Positions 22,290-36,478 of a stretch of 64,000 nt of DNA are shown here, piece by piece (position 1 is the stretch's first letter; every line of letters starts with the position of its first letter). The stretch is taken from assembly GCA_028023455.1 (NCBI GenBank), contig JAQFVV010007252.1, positions 57,358 to 121,357 of the forward strand. Direction: 5' to 3'. This DNA is from Epiperipatus broadwayi. Taxonomy: Eukaryota; Onychophora; Udeonychophora; Euonychophora; Peripatidae. Position numbers and translations under genes: made by a program. The notes beneath the pieces are model-generated. The model was not told where the DNA came from, did no database searches, and saw only the letters and a program-made list of their open reading frames with translations.

Positions 22290-25200
22290 ATCATTAAACA
22301 AGGTCTAATGCTCTCATTCTATTGAAAGTTGTAATTATGGATAAGGCAGTCCATCAAGACCAGTGTATATTAGTCCAAGGATGCAGTAATCAAGTACAAC
22401 CATGTATCTTCGATCTAATGAATAGCCTTCATCCCTTTTTTTGATTTTCTCCAAACTGTTACAAAATAATTGAACTGCTTCTGATTCTGGTTTCCCAACA
22501 ACTATCTTACATCTGGTTTTTCATAATGAGAATACTGTGAAGATTGCAATTCTGATCATACCAAAAATTTTGTAATTATACAGTCTTGTATTGAGGTTAT
22601 ATAATATACTCCCATTTGAGAGTGGTCATGGATGAATTTTATGGTTTTGTCAAATCATGTACATGCTTCAATTAGGTGTTCAAGGGTTTCATCTTCTTGC
22701 CCATACAATTGGCATTTAGGATTAAGTTTTTTAAATGCCTTTTATGTACAAAGTACCAATTGGGGGGGGGGCAAAGTATCATGATTTAATTTGATTACAA
22801 AGTCTATAAGTTTCAGCTCCAATGCCCAGAATTTAATTCTTGATAAGAGCTTATTGTTAGTTAGATTTACTTTACTTGGCAAATATTGTAACTCTGGATT
22901 TATCAGGTAATATGCTTCCCATAGTCTGATCTTATTTGTGAATGTTAATTGTTCTGGTGTAGCACATTCCCTTAGATATTTATTCAGGTTCATTATCTAA
23001 TCCTTCTTTGGTGGGAGCCGGTCAGTGGGCAAGACAAATTGTTGTGACCTTATGATATCTGTATAGTAGTGTCCAATTAACAATTATATTATAAGTCCTT
23101 TGGGTGTAGATGGCTGGGATTGAATGTAAAGAGAGACCATTATGTTTCTTAGGCCATTGCATTTTACTTAAACTTATGGCCATGGCTCCTTTATCCCAAA
23201 GTAACTTGAAACACATAGAGCTAATTTTGTTTATAAAGTTTTTATTCATCTTTATGATGGGGAGAAAGTAGATGATCTTTGTATATATTTTAATGTTCAG
23301 CAGTGTCACTTTTCCATGGAGGAAAGGTATACTTTGGACAATGGGTTGGTTAACCTTTCTGTTGATTCCAATATTGCATTTTGTATTTCTCATGTCATTG
23401 CTCTTGGCAACCTGGATATGAGAATTCTGAGAAATTTTTGGAGTTCTGCCATAAATTTGGCTGTAACTTTCTTTCCAGTGGCAATTTTCCAGGCTAGTGA
23501 TTTATGAATATTAAAAAATGAGTCCATAATCAGCTGTGTATTTGTCCAGTATTTCATAGATATTTGATTGATGGCAAAATTATTAACATGTCATCCATGT
23601 ATGCTATTACATTTAATTGATTTTTTAATCCCAGGAATATACATTCCAGGGAGCCTTCTCTCTATGTCCATCAAGAGGGGGTTAATATATGGTATAGAGC
23701 ATAGGGCAGTTAGCGTCAAGCTCTGTGGAACAAAAACTGAAGGTTTGAAGCTAGAAGCTATTTTACCATTCAAGGTGATGAAGATCTCTTGGTTTCTCAA
23801 TAGGTTGTCTATTATTTGGATATATGCATCCAAGGAGGAGTACTCAGCCAGTACCTCCAAAAGCTTATCCATCCTGAATGAGTCAAAAGCTGCAGCAATA
23901 TCCAGATGTATTGCGATGGGTTTGTATTTTTTTGATCTTACAAGGTCAACCAACAGCTTTACCTGGCCTATTGTGTTAATCATTGATGCCCCATTTTTGC
24001 AAATTGAGAATCAGAAATAAATTGTAAAATTTTCCCTTGGATATTGTCCTTAATTACAGATTCAATGATTTTGATTAGCAGAGGGGTCATTGAAATGAGT
24101 CTTAAACTGGATAGTTCTGTTGGTGGTCTGTTTTTCTTAAGGAAAGGTATGAGAGCAATGGGATATAAATCAACTATATCCCTTCATCTGTTTGCCAGGA
24201 AGTTAATTATGTTTAACATAATAGGAATGGCAAAATGACTGAGATGCATGAGGAGAAACCTGGGGATCCCATAAAGCCCTGGATGAACTCGGTCGGGGAG
24301 TGGATAAAATCAACTTGTTCTTCAATACCAACTCCATTAGCCCATGATCCATCTGATCCCCATGGGACTCCATGAAGCCCCCACTCACCTCTGTTTTCTG
24401 TAAGGTCTGCCATAAGTACTCTCAAATTTCTCTTAAACATTGATGTTCCTGCATAAGTTCTTCCTTCAGTTATTATGGCTGCTGGCATCACCTGCTTATG
24501 CACTACCCCAGCATGCATCTAAGATATCTTTTTGTCTAGAAGTTTTGTGCTGTGAGGTAAATCTTAGCCCTCTTGATAAATATATATTCTGCAAAAGATT
24601 TTTATTTTAATTTGTATTGTAATTTAAGTCTGATAATTTCACCAATGCTTGCTGAATTGGATGGTGTCATTTTCAACTGATCCACTATCTGATCAAGTTC
24701 TTTTAGGAGTCTACTCAGTCTTTTCAGACTCTGAGATTGATGGGCAATCAATGATTGGAGGATCCTGATGAGTGAAAACCAGGCCTCTTTGGCTGGGATG
24801 GACAGGATATTTATCTTATTAAAATAATAGTGTAGGCTTCTGATATGACTGCCTTTGTCATGCCCAACTCTCCCCAGAATCCATTCCTCCATTGTCCTCA
24901 ATTTTTACTATTAGTGACATGTGGTGTGAAAAGGCCACTGGCTCAAGGGCATATTCTATAAGAAAGTGAATTTCTGGTGTGTAGTAGAATAGGTCTATGA
25001 ATGAGTTGTATTTGTGGATGTAATAGGGGTATGACCCAGGGGAAAAGAAACCCTCTCTGCTCATCAGTTTCCTGTTTAATAAGTATAAAAATTTCTTTGT
25101 ATTATATTTTTAAATTAAAGTCACCAAGTAATACTGAAGGGAATGAATTGGATGCAAGAGACATGTTCATAACATGGACTCTATGAAACACTATAATGGA

Positions 25201-25430
25201 ATTTTGTGCATATATATGTAAATGATATTTAGTGAAAATCCACCATAGTTGTCATTAACAATAATTATATTATGATCTATAAACAGGATTTTAAAATAGT
25301 CTGGAGTGATTTCTTTGTTGATCAATAGTACCATCCCACCAGATGAAGTCTGTTCAATTGCTAATTTGTAGCAACCCAAGTTCTCCAGCATTTTTTCGAT
25401 TTTGTAATTGGAACCCCAGTGGCATTTATT
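22290..25430 (-). pseudogene. L1/Tx1-like LINE ORF2 (endonuclease, RT, zinc tail)
   Basis: Minus-strand homology runs in broken frames. The endonuclease starts near 25430 (INATG, then SSGGMVLLI) and keeps LLGDFN, the EN metal-site strand, at 25114-25125. RT landmarks follow: ALIPFLKK...RLISMTPLL near 24150, LDIAAAFDSF near 23890, VPQSLTL in place of PQGSPLS, and YMDD at 23590-23601. After the thumb comes WDKGAMAISLSKMQWPKK (23130-23230), equal to the MWKG block of the copy at 12 kb. The C-terminus at 22993-22690 ends in a C..C...EDETLEH zinc-type motif. At least several frameshifts and stops exist; the central catalytic residues survive. It pairs with the ORF1 relic upstream and is the most complete copy of this LINE family here. 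Confidence 0.75.
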
Positions 25431-25439
25431 TGCATTTAT

Positions 25440-27857
25440 TTTTTACTCTCAGAGATTGAGATTATTATTTCCTTTTTAGAAGAGGCCCTCCATTATCTTT
25501 TTTAACATCTAGCCTTTTGTTTTCCTGGCTGTTCTTTCAGGTCTTGTAGGTCCAACAGATAGATCATCTAGCTTATTTTGATTTAAATCTTCTGTAGGTG
25601 CAATTTCATCTAAAGGTCCCTGATTAAATTTAAGACCTGCTTGATCCCTTTCTTTTATACCTCCTTTTCACTTAGCTTCAGATGTTTCCAGAGTTGCTTT
25701 CTTTTTTTGTCCATCTTTTTCCCTGTTCTGTTTTGGATTGATTTTATGACTTGTATACCTGTATCTCAGTAAACAGTGTTCTGCTTCTGTATTTCATCAT
25801 CATAAGAGCTTAATTTTTTCTCCATGTTCCCTGGATTTTTTTCTTTTTATTTGCTGTTGATGCTTTCATTTATTTTTGTTTTTTCACCTCCATATCTTTC
25901 TGGGTTTCAATTTTCATCTCACTCATTTTCTCAATGGTCAGTTTATTATTCTTTCTTTCTTTTGACTCTCTTTTTTCCTTTTATTCACATCTTTGAGAAA
26001 GGAGAATCTGCTTCCTTCTTCTCAGTATTCTTTTCCTCTTCTTCCACATTAGTACTTGAGTCCATGTCACTATTTTCTTGTATTTCTTCAATTGTTTTTC
26101 CCATGAGTGTTGCATATGAATCCTGGTCTGCCTTATCATATTTTTCACTTTCTAAGCTCACTGTATTTATCTTGCTTGAATTTCCATTAGTTTTAATATT
26201 TGTATTCAAGTACTTGTCATTCTACTCTGCAGATTTATTGTTTTCTTTGCTGGTTAGTTTCAGGCCATCTGCTTTTAATCCTATAGATACACCCATTGTG
26301 TCTTCATGGACAGATTGCCTCTTAGTAGTTTGAGTAAAATTTGTTTTTGCAGGGTCAATTTCTTTATTGTATGGCACTATTAAAAAGGAATTGTTTGGAA
26401 CTCCTGTCCTTGTGCAATTATGTACTCTATTCTTTTTAATGATGCAGAGGCCACATATTCTTGCTCTACAATCTCTGATCAGTTGAGTCCTCTGTATACA
26501 ATAAAAACACTGAGGTTGTACCCTCTGAAAGGACAGAACCATTGGTGATCCACAAAGTGAGATGATGGTTGCAATATCCTATGGATTGATTCCTGCTTTC
26601 AAGGTGATAAAGAATGAGGCTGTGTTGGAGAGCACTGCAACTCCCATCCTGCATTCCAGAAGATAGCAGAAATTGGAGGTCATTCCAATTTTTTCTAAAA
26701 TATTCTGGCTTTTTCTTGGAAATTAATTAGACAGTTCCTTACTCTTCCTGATAGCATCACAGGTCAGTTGGTGTTGATGGAACAGAGGAATTTATCTTCA
26801 ATCATCCTAATGCTACTTTAAAAATTGTTTCTCTCTCCACAAGATTTAAATTTAACTGCTAGATAGTGGCTCATTTGGGTGAATAAGGACTTTGTGTATT
26901 CCTTCTCCTAGATTTTATTCTTTGAGCAAGGTGTAAAATTGGTCTATTGGAAATTTAAATAATGAGCACCTGTTATTTGTAATAGCAGAAATTAATGTCT
27001 TATCATTGGAGTTGTTCATAAAAGATTTATATAGCAAGTCTGATATTGTTGTGTTAAAATTGTTATTTAATTCCTGGTTTTCTTCTTCAGTGTAATTCAT
27101 TATATTGATTTTTTGATGACTTTTGTGAATAATCATATATCTCATCTATATTGTTGTCCATTAGGTTAATCAAAGAGTCTTGAATTCCTTCTAGCTGGTT
27201 ATTTTCTAACTTTTTTAGATCGTTATTATTGTTTGCAATGTTTGCATATGTTCACATTTTTGTATAAGTAGTTTGTTTGTTAGTTTCTTCCTGTGGTATT
27301 TTTATCCATGTTGTATCTCTAGAAATGACCTTTATTTGTGAGTTATCAATGTTTTCTTCATTTTCTAAATTTTTAGTGAGATCATTGCTATTATTCATAA
27401 GTTTTTTTAAATTTTGGTTTACCTTTAGAGTTGTATTGTTTGTCTGTTTCTTCCTGTGTAGAAATCTGGTTAGCAGTATTTTTTCCATGTATATATCTCT
27501 AATATTAGCTTTTTTGTGTGAATTATCAATGATTTTTCTATTTTCTGAAGTTTTAGCAAGTGGTAACGATTTTATCAGCCTTTAGCAGATTAAAAATCCC
27601 TGCAAAAATTTTGAAATCTAGATTCTGTTTAATTTTGATTAAATTATCATGGAAATTTTTTTGGGATTAACTTTTTTATCATTGAGAGGTGAAATATTGC
27701 TATATTCATCATTTAACATGGTTTGCTTAACCTTTGCAAGATTTTTTTATTCATTTCTTTGAGGAGTATTGTTATTTTTAGGGGGCATATTGGATATGAT
27801 ATTGTTATTAGAATTATTCTTGCAAACTGCAGATTCAGCTTCTTCTTCAGTTCTCAT
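25440..27857 (-). pseudogene. LINE ORF1 relic (nucleic-acid-binding, zinc knuckles)
   Basis: Lies 5-prime of ORF2 on the same strand. A plausible start codon at 27857 opens an acidic, Asn-rich N-terminus (RTEEEAESAV). Lys/Asn-rich segments with several stops follow (27488-26915). At 26542-26222 a frame has CFYC, then RDC, then CGLC...HNC, resembling the paired CCHC zinc knuckles of Tx1/L1-type ORF1 proteins that bind element RNA. The tail (26209-25985) is acidic with EEEEKNTEKKE. Stops and frame changes show it is dead. The 5-prime UTR probably extends toward 28100, where LTR element B begins. Confidence 0.6.
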
Positions 27858-28147
27858 CAATTAAAAAGTAAGTAAGTATACTTACCTTAATTCTGATACT
27901 CGAATTCTTCTTCCACTCCTCTCCCTTCTTATAAATTTTAGTGATTTTTTGAAGCTTAAATGAAGTGAAATTTCTGTGACAATCGCCACCTAGTGACTTT
28001 AAGTATATACATATAAGTGACTTTTTTATGTCTATATAACTTCACATTTATCATAACTCAAGAAAAACTATTACATAATTAATTCACTTTTAAAGATATA
28101 CTTTTAACAATTACTTGATTATCCACAAGTTAAAAATATGTATATAT

Positions 28148-30454
28148 TGTAATGGGCCAGCAGATTTACTCAGGAGATAGGAAGAGTGCAACTTACTATG
28201 GGCAGACTTTGGATAGGATGCAAATGAGTACACAATGAAATACATAACCTATGATTGTATCTACTTTCAATAGACTATCTCTGCATGTTTTTGTTAACCT
28301 AGATACAATTTGGGTTAGTTCATCCAATTCTCACCCCCTTTATGGCCTCATTATACCACAGTATTCAAAGTCAGAAAGTAATTGTTTAAACTCTCTTATC
28401 AGAGTATAAACTCACACTAATTAGCAGTTGTGACACCTCTATACAGGTGATAATTGATTATCAAAACTCTATAAACATATTCAAATACCATAACACATAG
28501 AACAAAGTGTGTGTGCATATATGTATATATTAAAGAATATCACAACAAATGATATGAATATATCTTAATAGGTATAAGATTATTTATGATAATAATGCTG
28601 GTGGTGGATATAAGAATAGTGATGACCTAGAGACCAGATTAAAATAATAAATTCTATTGACATTTATTAATAACAAAAATAGAATAAACAAATATTTAAT
28701 CATCCTGAATCAGATTATGTGTTATGTCAAGGTTGAGCTTCTACCACATTGTTATCTAATAATGATGTATAAAAAAATAAAATCCTCATCCCTCAACACA
28801 TGGTTAAAATTCATATACTTGACCAATTATTTACAAAGACAAATATATAATATTTTTATATACACAATCGCAATTCTAACTGGCTAATCAAATCTATTTA
28901 CAGACACATTATAAAAAAAATCCTTATTGTCCAGTTATATCGATGATGATGAATCTTCTTGGGAACCTTCCTCTATTTATAAATGTCCATAACATTAAGA
29001 TAAATGAAACATCCATGCAAGATTGTTAAATCTGTTACAGAAAAAAAACACATAACTAAAGTTAGTTAACAATAAACAAATTAACATTAACTCTGTCATA
29101 ATTTATAGTGCATTGTGTAATGTGAGATAATATTGAAAATCTTACCTTTTATTTCACATTATGCTGTCAAGGTCAGTTGGGTTGGGAAGTCAAGCTGTCC
29201 TAGATTTTTATTTAATACAATACAGATAAAAAAAATTCACTAATTAAATCTAATAACTTCCCTCCTTTTTGCCCTATAATGAACTCTTATAAAAATGTGG
29301 TCACATTTGCTTCCAAGTGTGGAATAAAAATAAAAAAAAAATTACAATACAGACACGAAAAAAATCAAAATCAAAATTTTCATTCAACTATGTTAGTTAA
29401 AGTTTGATGATTCTGGTGGAAATGACCTTTACATCAAAAAAATTGGATGAAGATAAAACACTGTTCTCAAAGAAGAGTGGCAATCTCTTGTTTGGACTAA
29501 AAGACAATAGTCTTCTCCAGTTAATTTTCTCTTGAGGTATACAGAGCCATTTTACCAAAGATAATGGATGTTCTTCAGCTTTTATATAAATAGGCAAATA
29601 AAATACCTATGCTTTCATGGCTCTGGTAATGGTGTTATATTCTCTATGGTATTGAACTTTTTAGCAGAAACACAACATTTTGTATAATAATATATATGTA
29701 GTTTATGCGGTTTAATTAGGTATTTAGTAATGATGTATAATTATATATATAAGAGAACAATTATTTATTTATTTTTACTTCTTTTTATGTGAATAAAATT
29801 AAAGTTTCTCAAACACAAAAGAATAAAAAATCTTTTACTTCTTCCAATTGACTTAGCTACTTTGAGAGTTTGACTTCTGATAATTTTTAATGTTGTTTTA
29901 AAAAGACTTACTTCTAAATATGTACATCCATGTTTGCATTCAAATTTACAAGCATAAGTAAATTGGCTTTTGTTTAGCAAGTGGATTATTTTAAAAGAGA
30001 CAGTATAAAGATTCATACTGCTTGTATATCACATGCAGTTTTAAAAGTGACCTTGGTTCATTTCCGTTTTTTGGTATATTGAATCTTGTGACTTTCTATT
30101 GTTAAGCAGACATTATATATGGTAGTTGGGATTAAAACAATCATTTATAAAAAAATAATTTTGTTTCCATAGTTGGTTTCTATGTGACTAAATTTAGATT
30201 AGGTCATTGTTGTGTGAGATTTATGTACAAATCTTGGTTATAGTTCTAACTTAATTAATGACATACAACAAGTTTTGACTTTGGTGTTAGCATATGTTTG
30301 ATTGATTTTTTTAATTAGCATTTACTCTAATTGTTTAATGTTTTTTTTTTTTAAATAAAAAGTTGTTTATTGTATGTATATACATTAGAAAATAATAATA
30401 ATGATAATATTGGTAATTTGCTTAGCAATTTATTGGTTTAATAAATATTTTACC
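28148..30454 (-). repeat. Element B left (3-prime) LTR
   Basis: About 2.3 kb, starting TGTAATGGGCCAGC after a TA-rich stretch. It matches 36479-38817 throughout, including the blocks GAGACCAGATTAAAATAATA, TGCTGTCAAGGTCAGTTGGG and GACCTTGGTTCATTT. The inner edge has TTTTACC where the other copy has TTTTACA. Open frames inside are not conserved between copies. Confidence 0.75.
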
Positions 30455-30945
30455 TCACTCATCCATACAACACTCCTCTCCTTACAGGTTTAAAATTCTG
30501 ATTTAAGATTAGAATTTTAACACATATATAAGTTGGTGCTTGTCTAATGCTGGATCGAGTTGGGTTTTAATGAAGGGTTTTAAAAGTTCATCCAATGTTG
30601 CTTATATTTTATTAGCTAATTTCTTGTGTTATTCCACAAATTCTTTTTATGGCTAGGTCATATCATTTAAAGTGTGATCTAGACTTAGGGATTTTGATAG
30701 TCACATGGACAAATAATTAATTGGTAATGTGTCTTTATTGCAGATGGCACATAAGTTTATTTGTTAGTCTTCATCCTTCTTTTTTTAGTCTTACTGGATT
30801 TTGTATGGATTGACTTTTAAATCTCAGTTATTTTCAAGGTAATCTAATGCTTTTAGGCATTAACCTGGGTGTACCCTCATCAAAATTTAATATCTTTAGT
30901 CATGCATTTTTTGCATAATTTACCTATATATATATATATATATAT

Positions 30946-33753
30946 TGTAATTGGGTGGGGTGGTATGGAATGGTAGGAAAAAGTAAATGTGGGGTGATGG
31001 CAAATCATCATCGCCACTGTCAATTTAAAATGAAATATCAATAATTTACAAAAGTATATACAAGTATAAAATATTTAAAGATATAAGAGCATGAGATTAA
31101 AAAATCTCTGAGAACATTGTGAGATCAGCCAGCTAACTCAGAAGAGCAACTACAATCATAATTAACCACCAGCACTATCATTAAAAAAATAAGCACAAGT
31201 AAATTCTTGAAAGAAATAACCATCCATCATCATCATTGATGGAAATAAACAAATCAGTACAATAAATCAACAGTCCATATTGTGGCTGGATTTGAACAAT
31301 AGAAAATATAAATGAACAGTCAACCTTACTGGATTGCAAATGGGTCTTCTGTAGACCAGGCTAACTACTGAGCCTTTGCCAGCTTGGGCACTTATTTAAA
31401 CATAACATGTATGCACCAGCTTAGTGCCCATCCATTAAATACACAATAATAATGCTGGGACATTTAAAACATGCTGATCATCATCAATGCTCTGGCCACT
31501 TGTATTAGCCAACTATAAATGTAAGGTGAAAGTCTGTGCTCATATACCCTATATTAAATAAGACTAAAGTAAAATAAAAGATAGTGCATGGGCTTTAAAG
31601 AGTATCATCTTTTGTGCCAACCAGGATGATGATTGATCATCTCTGGAGGCCCCAAAGCACTAAGTACACATCCCCATTTATCCATGCACAAATATAGCTC
31701 AGAGAACACAAGATCTATAACTGTATGTGACCAAGAGATGATGGAATACAATTTTAACAATTAAATACAAGTTTATTAATAACAATAAAAATGAATGATA
31801 TTTAAAATCATAAATAGGATAAGGCTCTGATTTTGAAAAGTATACAAAATTATATAAACAATTAAAGTTATTACACTGTTTTACAATATTCACCATTCAA
31901 AATTTCAAATTATTACAATGATTTACATATATGTGCGCACAAATTTCTAATATACAACTTTTCTCAAAATAATAAATAACATTTAAGATCTGATTTTGAA
32001 TGATATACAATATAAAAAATTATCATATTTGTGACTTACAAAATTACTATACTACATTCAAATTATTACATCAATTTACATAATTACTATTCAATATTTA
32101 AATTGTTACATGGATTTACATATATGTGTGCACAAATGCGCAATTTATGATATACAATTAATATTAAAAAAAATGAATTGACATTTAATAAAAAAAAATA
32201 TATTAAAATTTTACATATATAAGTGTGCGTTTATATATATATACACTGATGTTTACATCACATTTTAGCTTAACAGCAATAATGTTATATTTTCATTATT
32301 AAATTCTTTGGAAAATATGCACAAATTTTATACATATATATGTGTGTATAAACAAAATATAGATATAATTTAAAATTAGTTTCAATTTATAAGTTCTCAA
32401 AAGTATAGTCAATTTTTGACAGGTATTTGTTGATTAATTATCAACATTTTAAAATTAAATTATTGAATCATCGATTCTTTACTTTTTTTCTTAATATAAA
32501 TTTTTCAAAATAATGTCCAAAGGATTATTGTTCAAAACCACTCTTTTGCCTTTAATGATCAATAAATTATTCTTGACTCTTAATTATAATTCAAGCAAAA
32601 TTACTTTATATTCTTTTAAAATATATAAATTTTTAACTGACTTTAAAATAATATTGTTCTATATATGTCCTTTTAAATGAATTCTTTTAAAATAACTCAC
32701 CAGCTATATATACATCTAAGGGTGTTTCTCTGTATACATCTGATGCAGTATACATGTAATTAATTCTTCAGCAAGCTGGAAGATTTTTCTTGGTGAGTTT
32801 GGTTTTTAGTGACTGTCATTATCAGGAAAAAGTATAATTCAGGTAATTTGTTGGCATACCATGAGATTTTTTTTTGTAGTCCCAGCAATTATTGTCAAGC
32901 TGTCTTCTAGAACATATTTAAGCAGTTAGTTGATGCATTTGAAGTGACCCTGGCTTCATGAATCAAAACTGCAGTAAACTATAAGACAGCTACTGGGCTG
33001 TCCTTAGATCTTCATAGGAGCTTTATATAACTCTGCTAGCTATTTTGTCCTCTTTTTTTCAGGCTATTGATTCAGAAGTGACCCAGCTTCAAGTAAATCA
33101 AAACTCCTGTGAAGGAAAATAGTAGCAGCTCCTGCCTTCAGCTACATTAGTTCATGGTAGCTTTTCTGCCAACTCTCTGCTACAGCCAACAACAAACTGC
33201 TCTCTTCAAAATCACATTGCAGTTGGCCTAGTTGGTCACTGCTTAAAATATTAAAAACTCTTCTGACCAATTCTTACAAAACTGCAAGCAGAACTGTTCT
33301 TTTCAAAATCACTATCCATACTGGAGCTAATTTGTTATCAGCCCTTTTATAGAATCATCTAAGGTGATAACAGCAGCTTGATTAAAAACAGTTTCTATTT
33401 TTATCTCACTAATCCCTTTGAAAGCATATACATGTTTTTACTTAGGGGATTTCTAATAGATAAAAATTTTGTTTAATTAATTAAAATTTCAAAAATACAA
33501 TAGGGTGTTTTTAAATTTCAAAATCAGAATAATAATTAATAATAATTCAATATTCAGACCTTTTTAAAATATTAATTTCATGATGAAATTTTACGTTAAA
33601 CCCAGAGTTATTTAACCCTTTACTTATTATTATTTTATTTTAGGAAATATAAAAAAATATCTACAAAAATTTATGTCTGTGTTTATTCCTACTTTTCTTT
33701 TACTTTATATATATATATCATTATGAGTGTACCATGTAACCCAACTGGTTACA
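30946..33753. mobile_element. Solo LTR C nested in element B
   Basis: About 2.8 kb starting TGTAATTGGGT directly after (TA)n and ending ACCCAACTGGTTACA directly before ATATATAC. The ends are inverted complements (TGTAAT.GGGT against ACCC...TTACA), with TG...CA and ATAT on both sides, as expected of a 4-5 bp target duplication inside a TA repeat. No second copy or internal coding region was found. It contains short internal duplications (for example GTGACCC...GCTTC...ATCAAAACT at about 32945 and 33079). It interrupts the 3-prime internal region of B, so it inserted later. Confidence 0.6.
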
Positions 33754-33794
33754 ATATATACTTTTTGATATTGACTTCATTACTTAATATGCTC

Positions 33795-34260
33795 TAATTG
33801 ACATTCTTAGTTGCTATTCTAGCTGGATTGTGTATTGTACAAGGCAACTGTATGACCATGTGGAGAGTCCATAATATAATTCTAAGATATGGGCATTATA
33901 TGTTCCTCATATCTCTCCTCCAATATCAATTCATTATGCATTGTGACTTAATGAGTCTTCATACTGGATTGAAAAACTTATACTTATTATCTTGGGTTTT
34001 GCTTACATGTGGGGTCTTTATAAAGACTATGTCTCCTACTTTGAAATATAATACCCCTTTCCTTTTTTATCTTTGTTTCTTTGGTTAGCCATATTCGTGA
34101 GTTTTTCATATGCTTTTAATATCTCCTTTTCTACATTTAGTTCAATTAAATTAACTGGGGATTGATATGTGGTGAATAGCATAGGTGTGAGTTGGTTACT
34201 CATTGATTGTCTTACCTATGCATACTTTTTTTACTAAAATATTACATTGGTGTTCATTGC
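33795..34260 (-). pseudogene. Gypsy integrase C-terminal remnant in element B
   Basis: Minus-strand translation gives NQLTPMLFTTYQSPVNLIEL, which fits the integrase segment where Gypsy proteins have a T...TP..l.fG...P block. After a Lys-rich helix comes FKVGDIVFIKTPHV, matching the conserved f.vGD.Vlik.p strand of the integrase C-terminal domain. Phase changes and stops occur between them. Upstream (34260-34750) the minus strand contains only degenerate pol-like sequence, with a possible RNase H tail near 34620-34680 (NYPGKHYAK resembling y.pGk.n). Protease and most of RT were not found, so pol is heavily deleted. Confidence 0.5.
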
Positions 34261-34779
34261 ACTTTTGTGCTATTAGGCTAGCATATATCATATGCTTGGT
34301 TTGTTGACCATAAATAGTGGTTTAGTAAAAAAAACACAGGTGCATCTATTTATGCCCTAACTGTTTTTGAACTTTCTTTTCTCATGTTTGTGATATCTTC
34401 GGTTGGCTTGGATATGTATATTATTTTAAAATAAGAATTTGAGTCTCATTACTTTTGGGTTGTCCAATATACAGGTTCCAGATTGTAATCTTTAAGGTCC
34501 ATTCCTATATTGGCTTTTCAAGCACTAGCATTTCTATGCCTAATGAATGTGAAGGGATCTTCATATGTATTGCATAACTTATGGAACTGCAATCATTTTG
34601 CATAGTGTTTTCCAGGGTAATTTACCATGTTCCAATAGTTATCTGAATTGTCTTATGGATAGTAGAGAGAATTTAAATGCCACAAGAAACATCTAAGATG
34701 GTCATATTTTTTGCTTTTATCTAAATTTCTTAAAGCAATGTGGTGGTTGTAATGGCTTTCCATGATGGCAGTTTTTTGT

Positions 34780-35945
34780 GTTAACAGTGATTCCCTCTGA
34801 AGGCTGTCATCATATTTGCAAGCATTATGTCTGGAGGAAGTTTTGGGTTTTGGGCACTGGTTGCTCTTTCTATCTGGGTTTTGAAAGTGGTTTCCAGTCT
34901 GTTCTCTGAATTGCCTTTTTTCTCCCTATTAGTCCGAGTCATTTTATCAATCTCAGCATATTGCATCCAAATTCTCTGTATTTTTGGTATATCTAAGTCT
35001 CAAGTACTTTTAGTTTGTGATTGATGGTTTTGTCCATGAGATCCATCTGGTTCTTCAGCCTCTTTATTCTTTTGAATACTAAGTTTAAATTTGCATTGTC
35101 TGGGAGCATCTCCAATTTTCTAGAGGCTATTGTATCCTCCAAATGTTTCACACCTTGACTCATGGCTTCAAAAGCCTTATCATGTGCTTCTGCTTAAACA
35201 TTTCATCAAGAATGGAGTTGTTCAATTCTGGTATTAATGTCATTAAATTCTTCTTAGAATTTATTTGGTGTTTCTCTTGTTCAGTATCCATTTCTTTATT
35301 TAAATGTTCATAATTCTGCTGCATTTCTCCATATTTGGTGTCTAGTTGACTGGTGATGGTATGTTTGAACTCTTTCAGTTTCTGTTGTCATCTCATGTAT
35401 TTCTCCTCATCTATTCTTTTCTCATCTCAATCACAGCTGGTTTTAACTCTTTATTATCTTCTTGAACATTATCCATGGATAGTCTATTTTTAATTTCATT
35501 TATTTTCATTTCCATGTTACTGCTCATTTCTCTCATGTCTTCCTTTGTTACCATTTTTGCTTCCAAGTTACTCATATTATTATCTATCTTTGCTTCCAAG
35601 TTATTCCTATTATTATTATCTATCTTTGGTTCCAAGTTATTGCTCATTTCTTTCATATTGGTTGACATTTTTGCTTCCATGGCATCATTTAGAGTATTTG
35701 CATCATAGTTGCTTCATTTCTTGTAGCCTGCACTATGTCAGCTTAAGGTGATTGACTGATTTCATTAATAGGGTCTTTTAAGTTTGAGAAACTACCTGGA
35801 TCTCTTCCTGCATTTGTGGAAAGTGCTCAGTTTCAGTTATAGACACCCCCAGATACTTGACTATATAATGATTTTTTCTCATTAATAATGGTAGCATCTT
35901 CCATTTCACTATCACTACTACTCTCTGTTGCAGTTAAATATTTTT
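34780..35945 (-). pseudogene. Gag-like coiled-coil protein remnant in element B
   Basis: On the minus strand an acidic N-terminus (MEDATIINEKK, near 35900) is followed, after frame breaks, by an 89-codon frame (35680-35411) of short repeats around NNLEAKIDNNMS, and then Lys/Glu-rich coiled-coil sequence to about 34780. Order and composition parallel the gag-like ORFs of element A: acidic start, then repetitive heptad coiled coil. I see no CCHC knuckle. Stops and frameshifts make it a pseudogene. The gag assignment comes from position behind the 5-prime LTR, not from a recognised gag domain. Confidence 0.45.
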
Positions 35946-36458
35946 GATCGATATTCAATAAATACTTCTTGCTTGTAGTTATCATTAAAAGTTTATTTAG
36001 AAAGTTAAGATATAGTGTTTGTTTTATAAATACAAGTGAGTGTGTACAATAGGGTTTTATATGCCACCCATTGCCATTTGCATTTACTTTAGATTTTATT
36101 TGTGTGTGTGTCTTTTATTGCCTATTTTAAAAAACCTGGTCTTTTATTTTAACTTCGGTTTAATCAATGATTATTTATTTAATTATCAGTCTCTGCTCAT
36201 TTCATTATTTATATCCCTCAAATTGCACAGACCATTTTAGATATAATTGTTTATAGTAAAAAATGTTAGATAGACTTATCTATGGTGTAGTTACATGTAT
36301 CAATTATATGCTAGATGTGTAAGTTCATAGAGGTTACATACTGCAAACAAGATTTAAGATAAAGAAGATTCCTTAAACAAAATATTATTATTATTATTGT
36401 TATTTTTAAAAATTATGACTTCAATACCTGGATCGCCCTGGAGATCTAATGTTCATCC

Positions 36459-36478
36459 CTAATATGTTGGGAACTAGA
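36459..36478 (-). other. Probable primer-binding site of element B (decayed)
   Basis: On the minus strand, one to two bases after the LTR end (CATTACA), TAGTTCCCAACATATTAGGG resembles TGGCGCCCAACGTGGGG, the complement of metazoan tRNA-Lys(CUU). The CCCAAC core is retained, but the leading TGG is TAG. Confidence 0.35.

Noticed and set aside
23568-24020. 150-codon plus-strand frame
   Set aside because: Antisense to the RT palm region of the minus-strand LINE, which has recognisable AAFDSF and YMDD motifs.
25824-26333. 169-codon plus-strand frame with Ser/Phe-rich hydrophobic segments
   Set aside because: Complement of the acidic Lys/Glu/Ser-rich ORF1 relic; Phe and Ser runs are the mirror of Lys/Glu codons.
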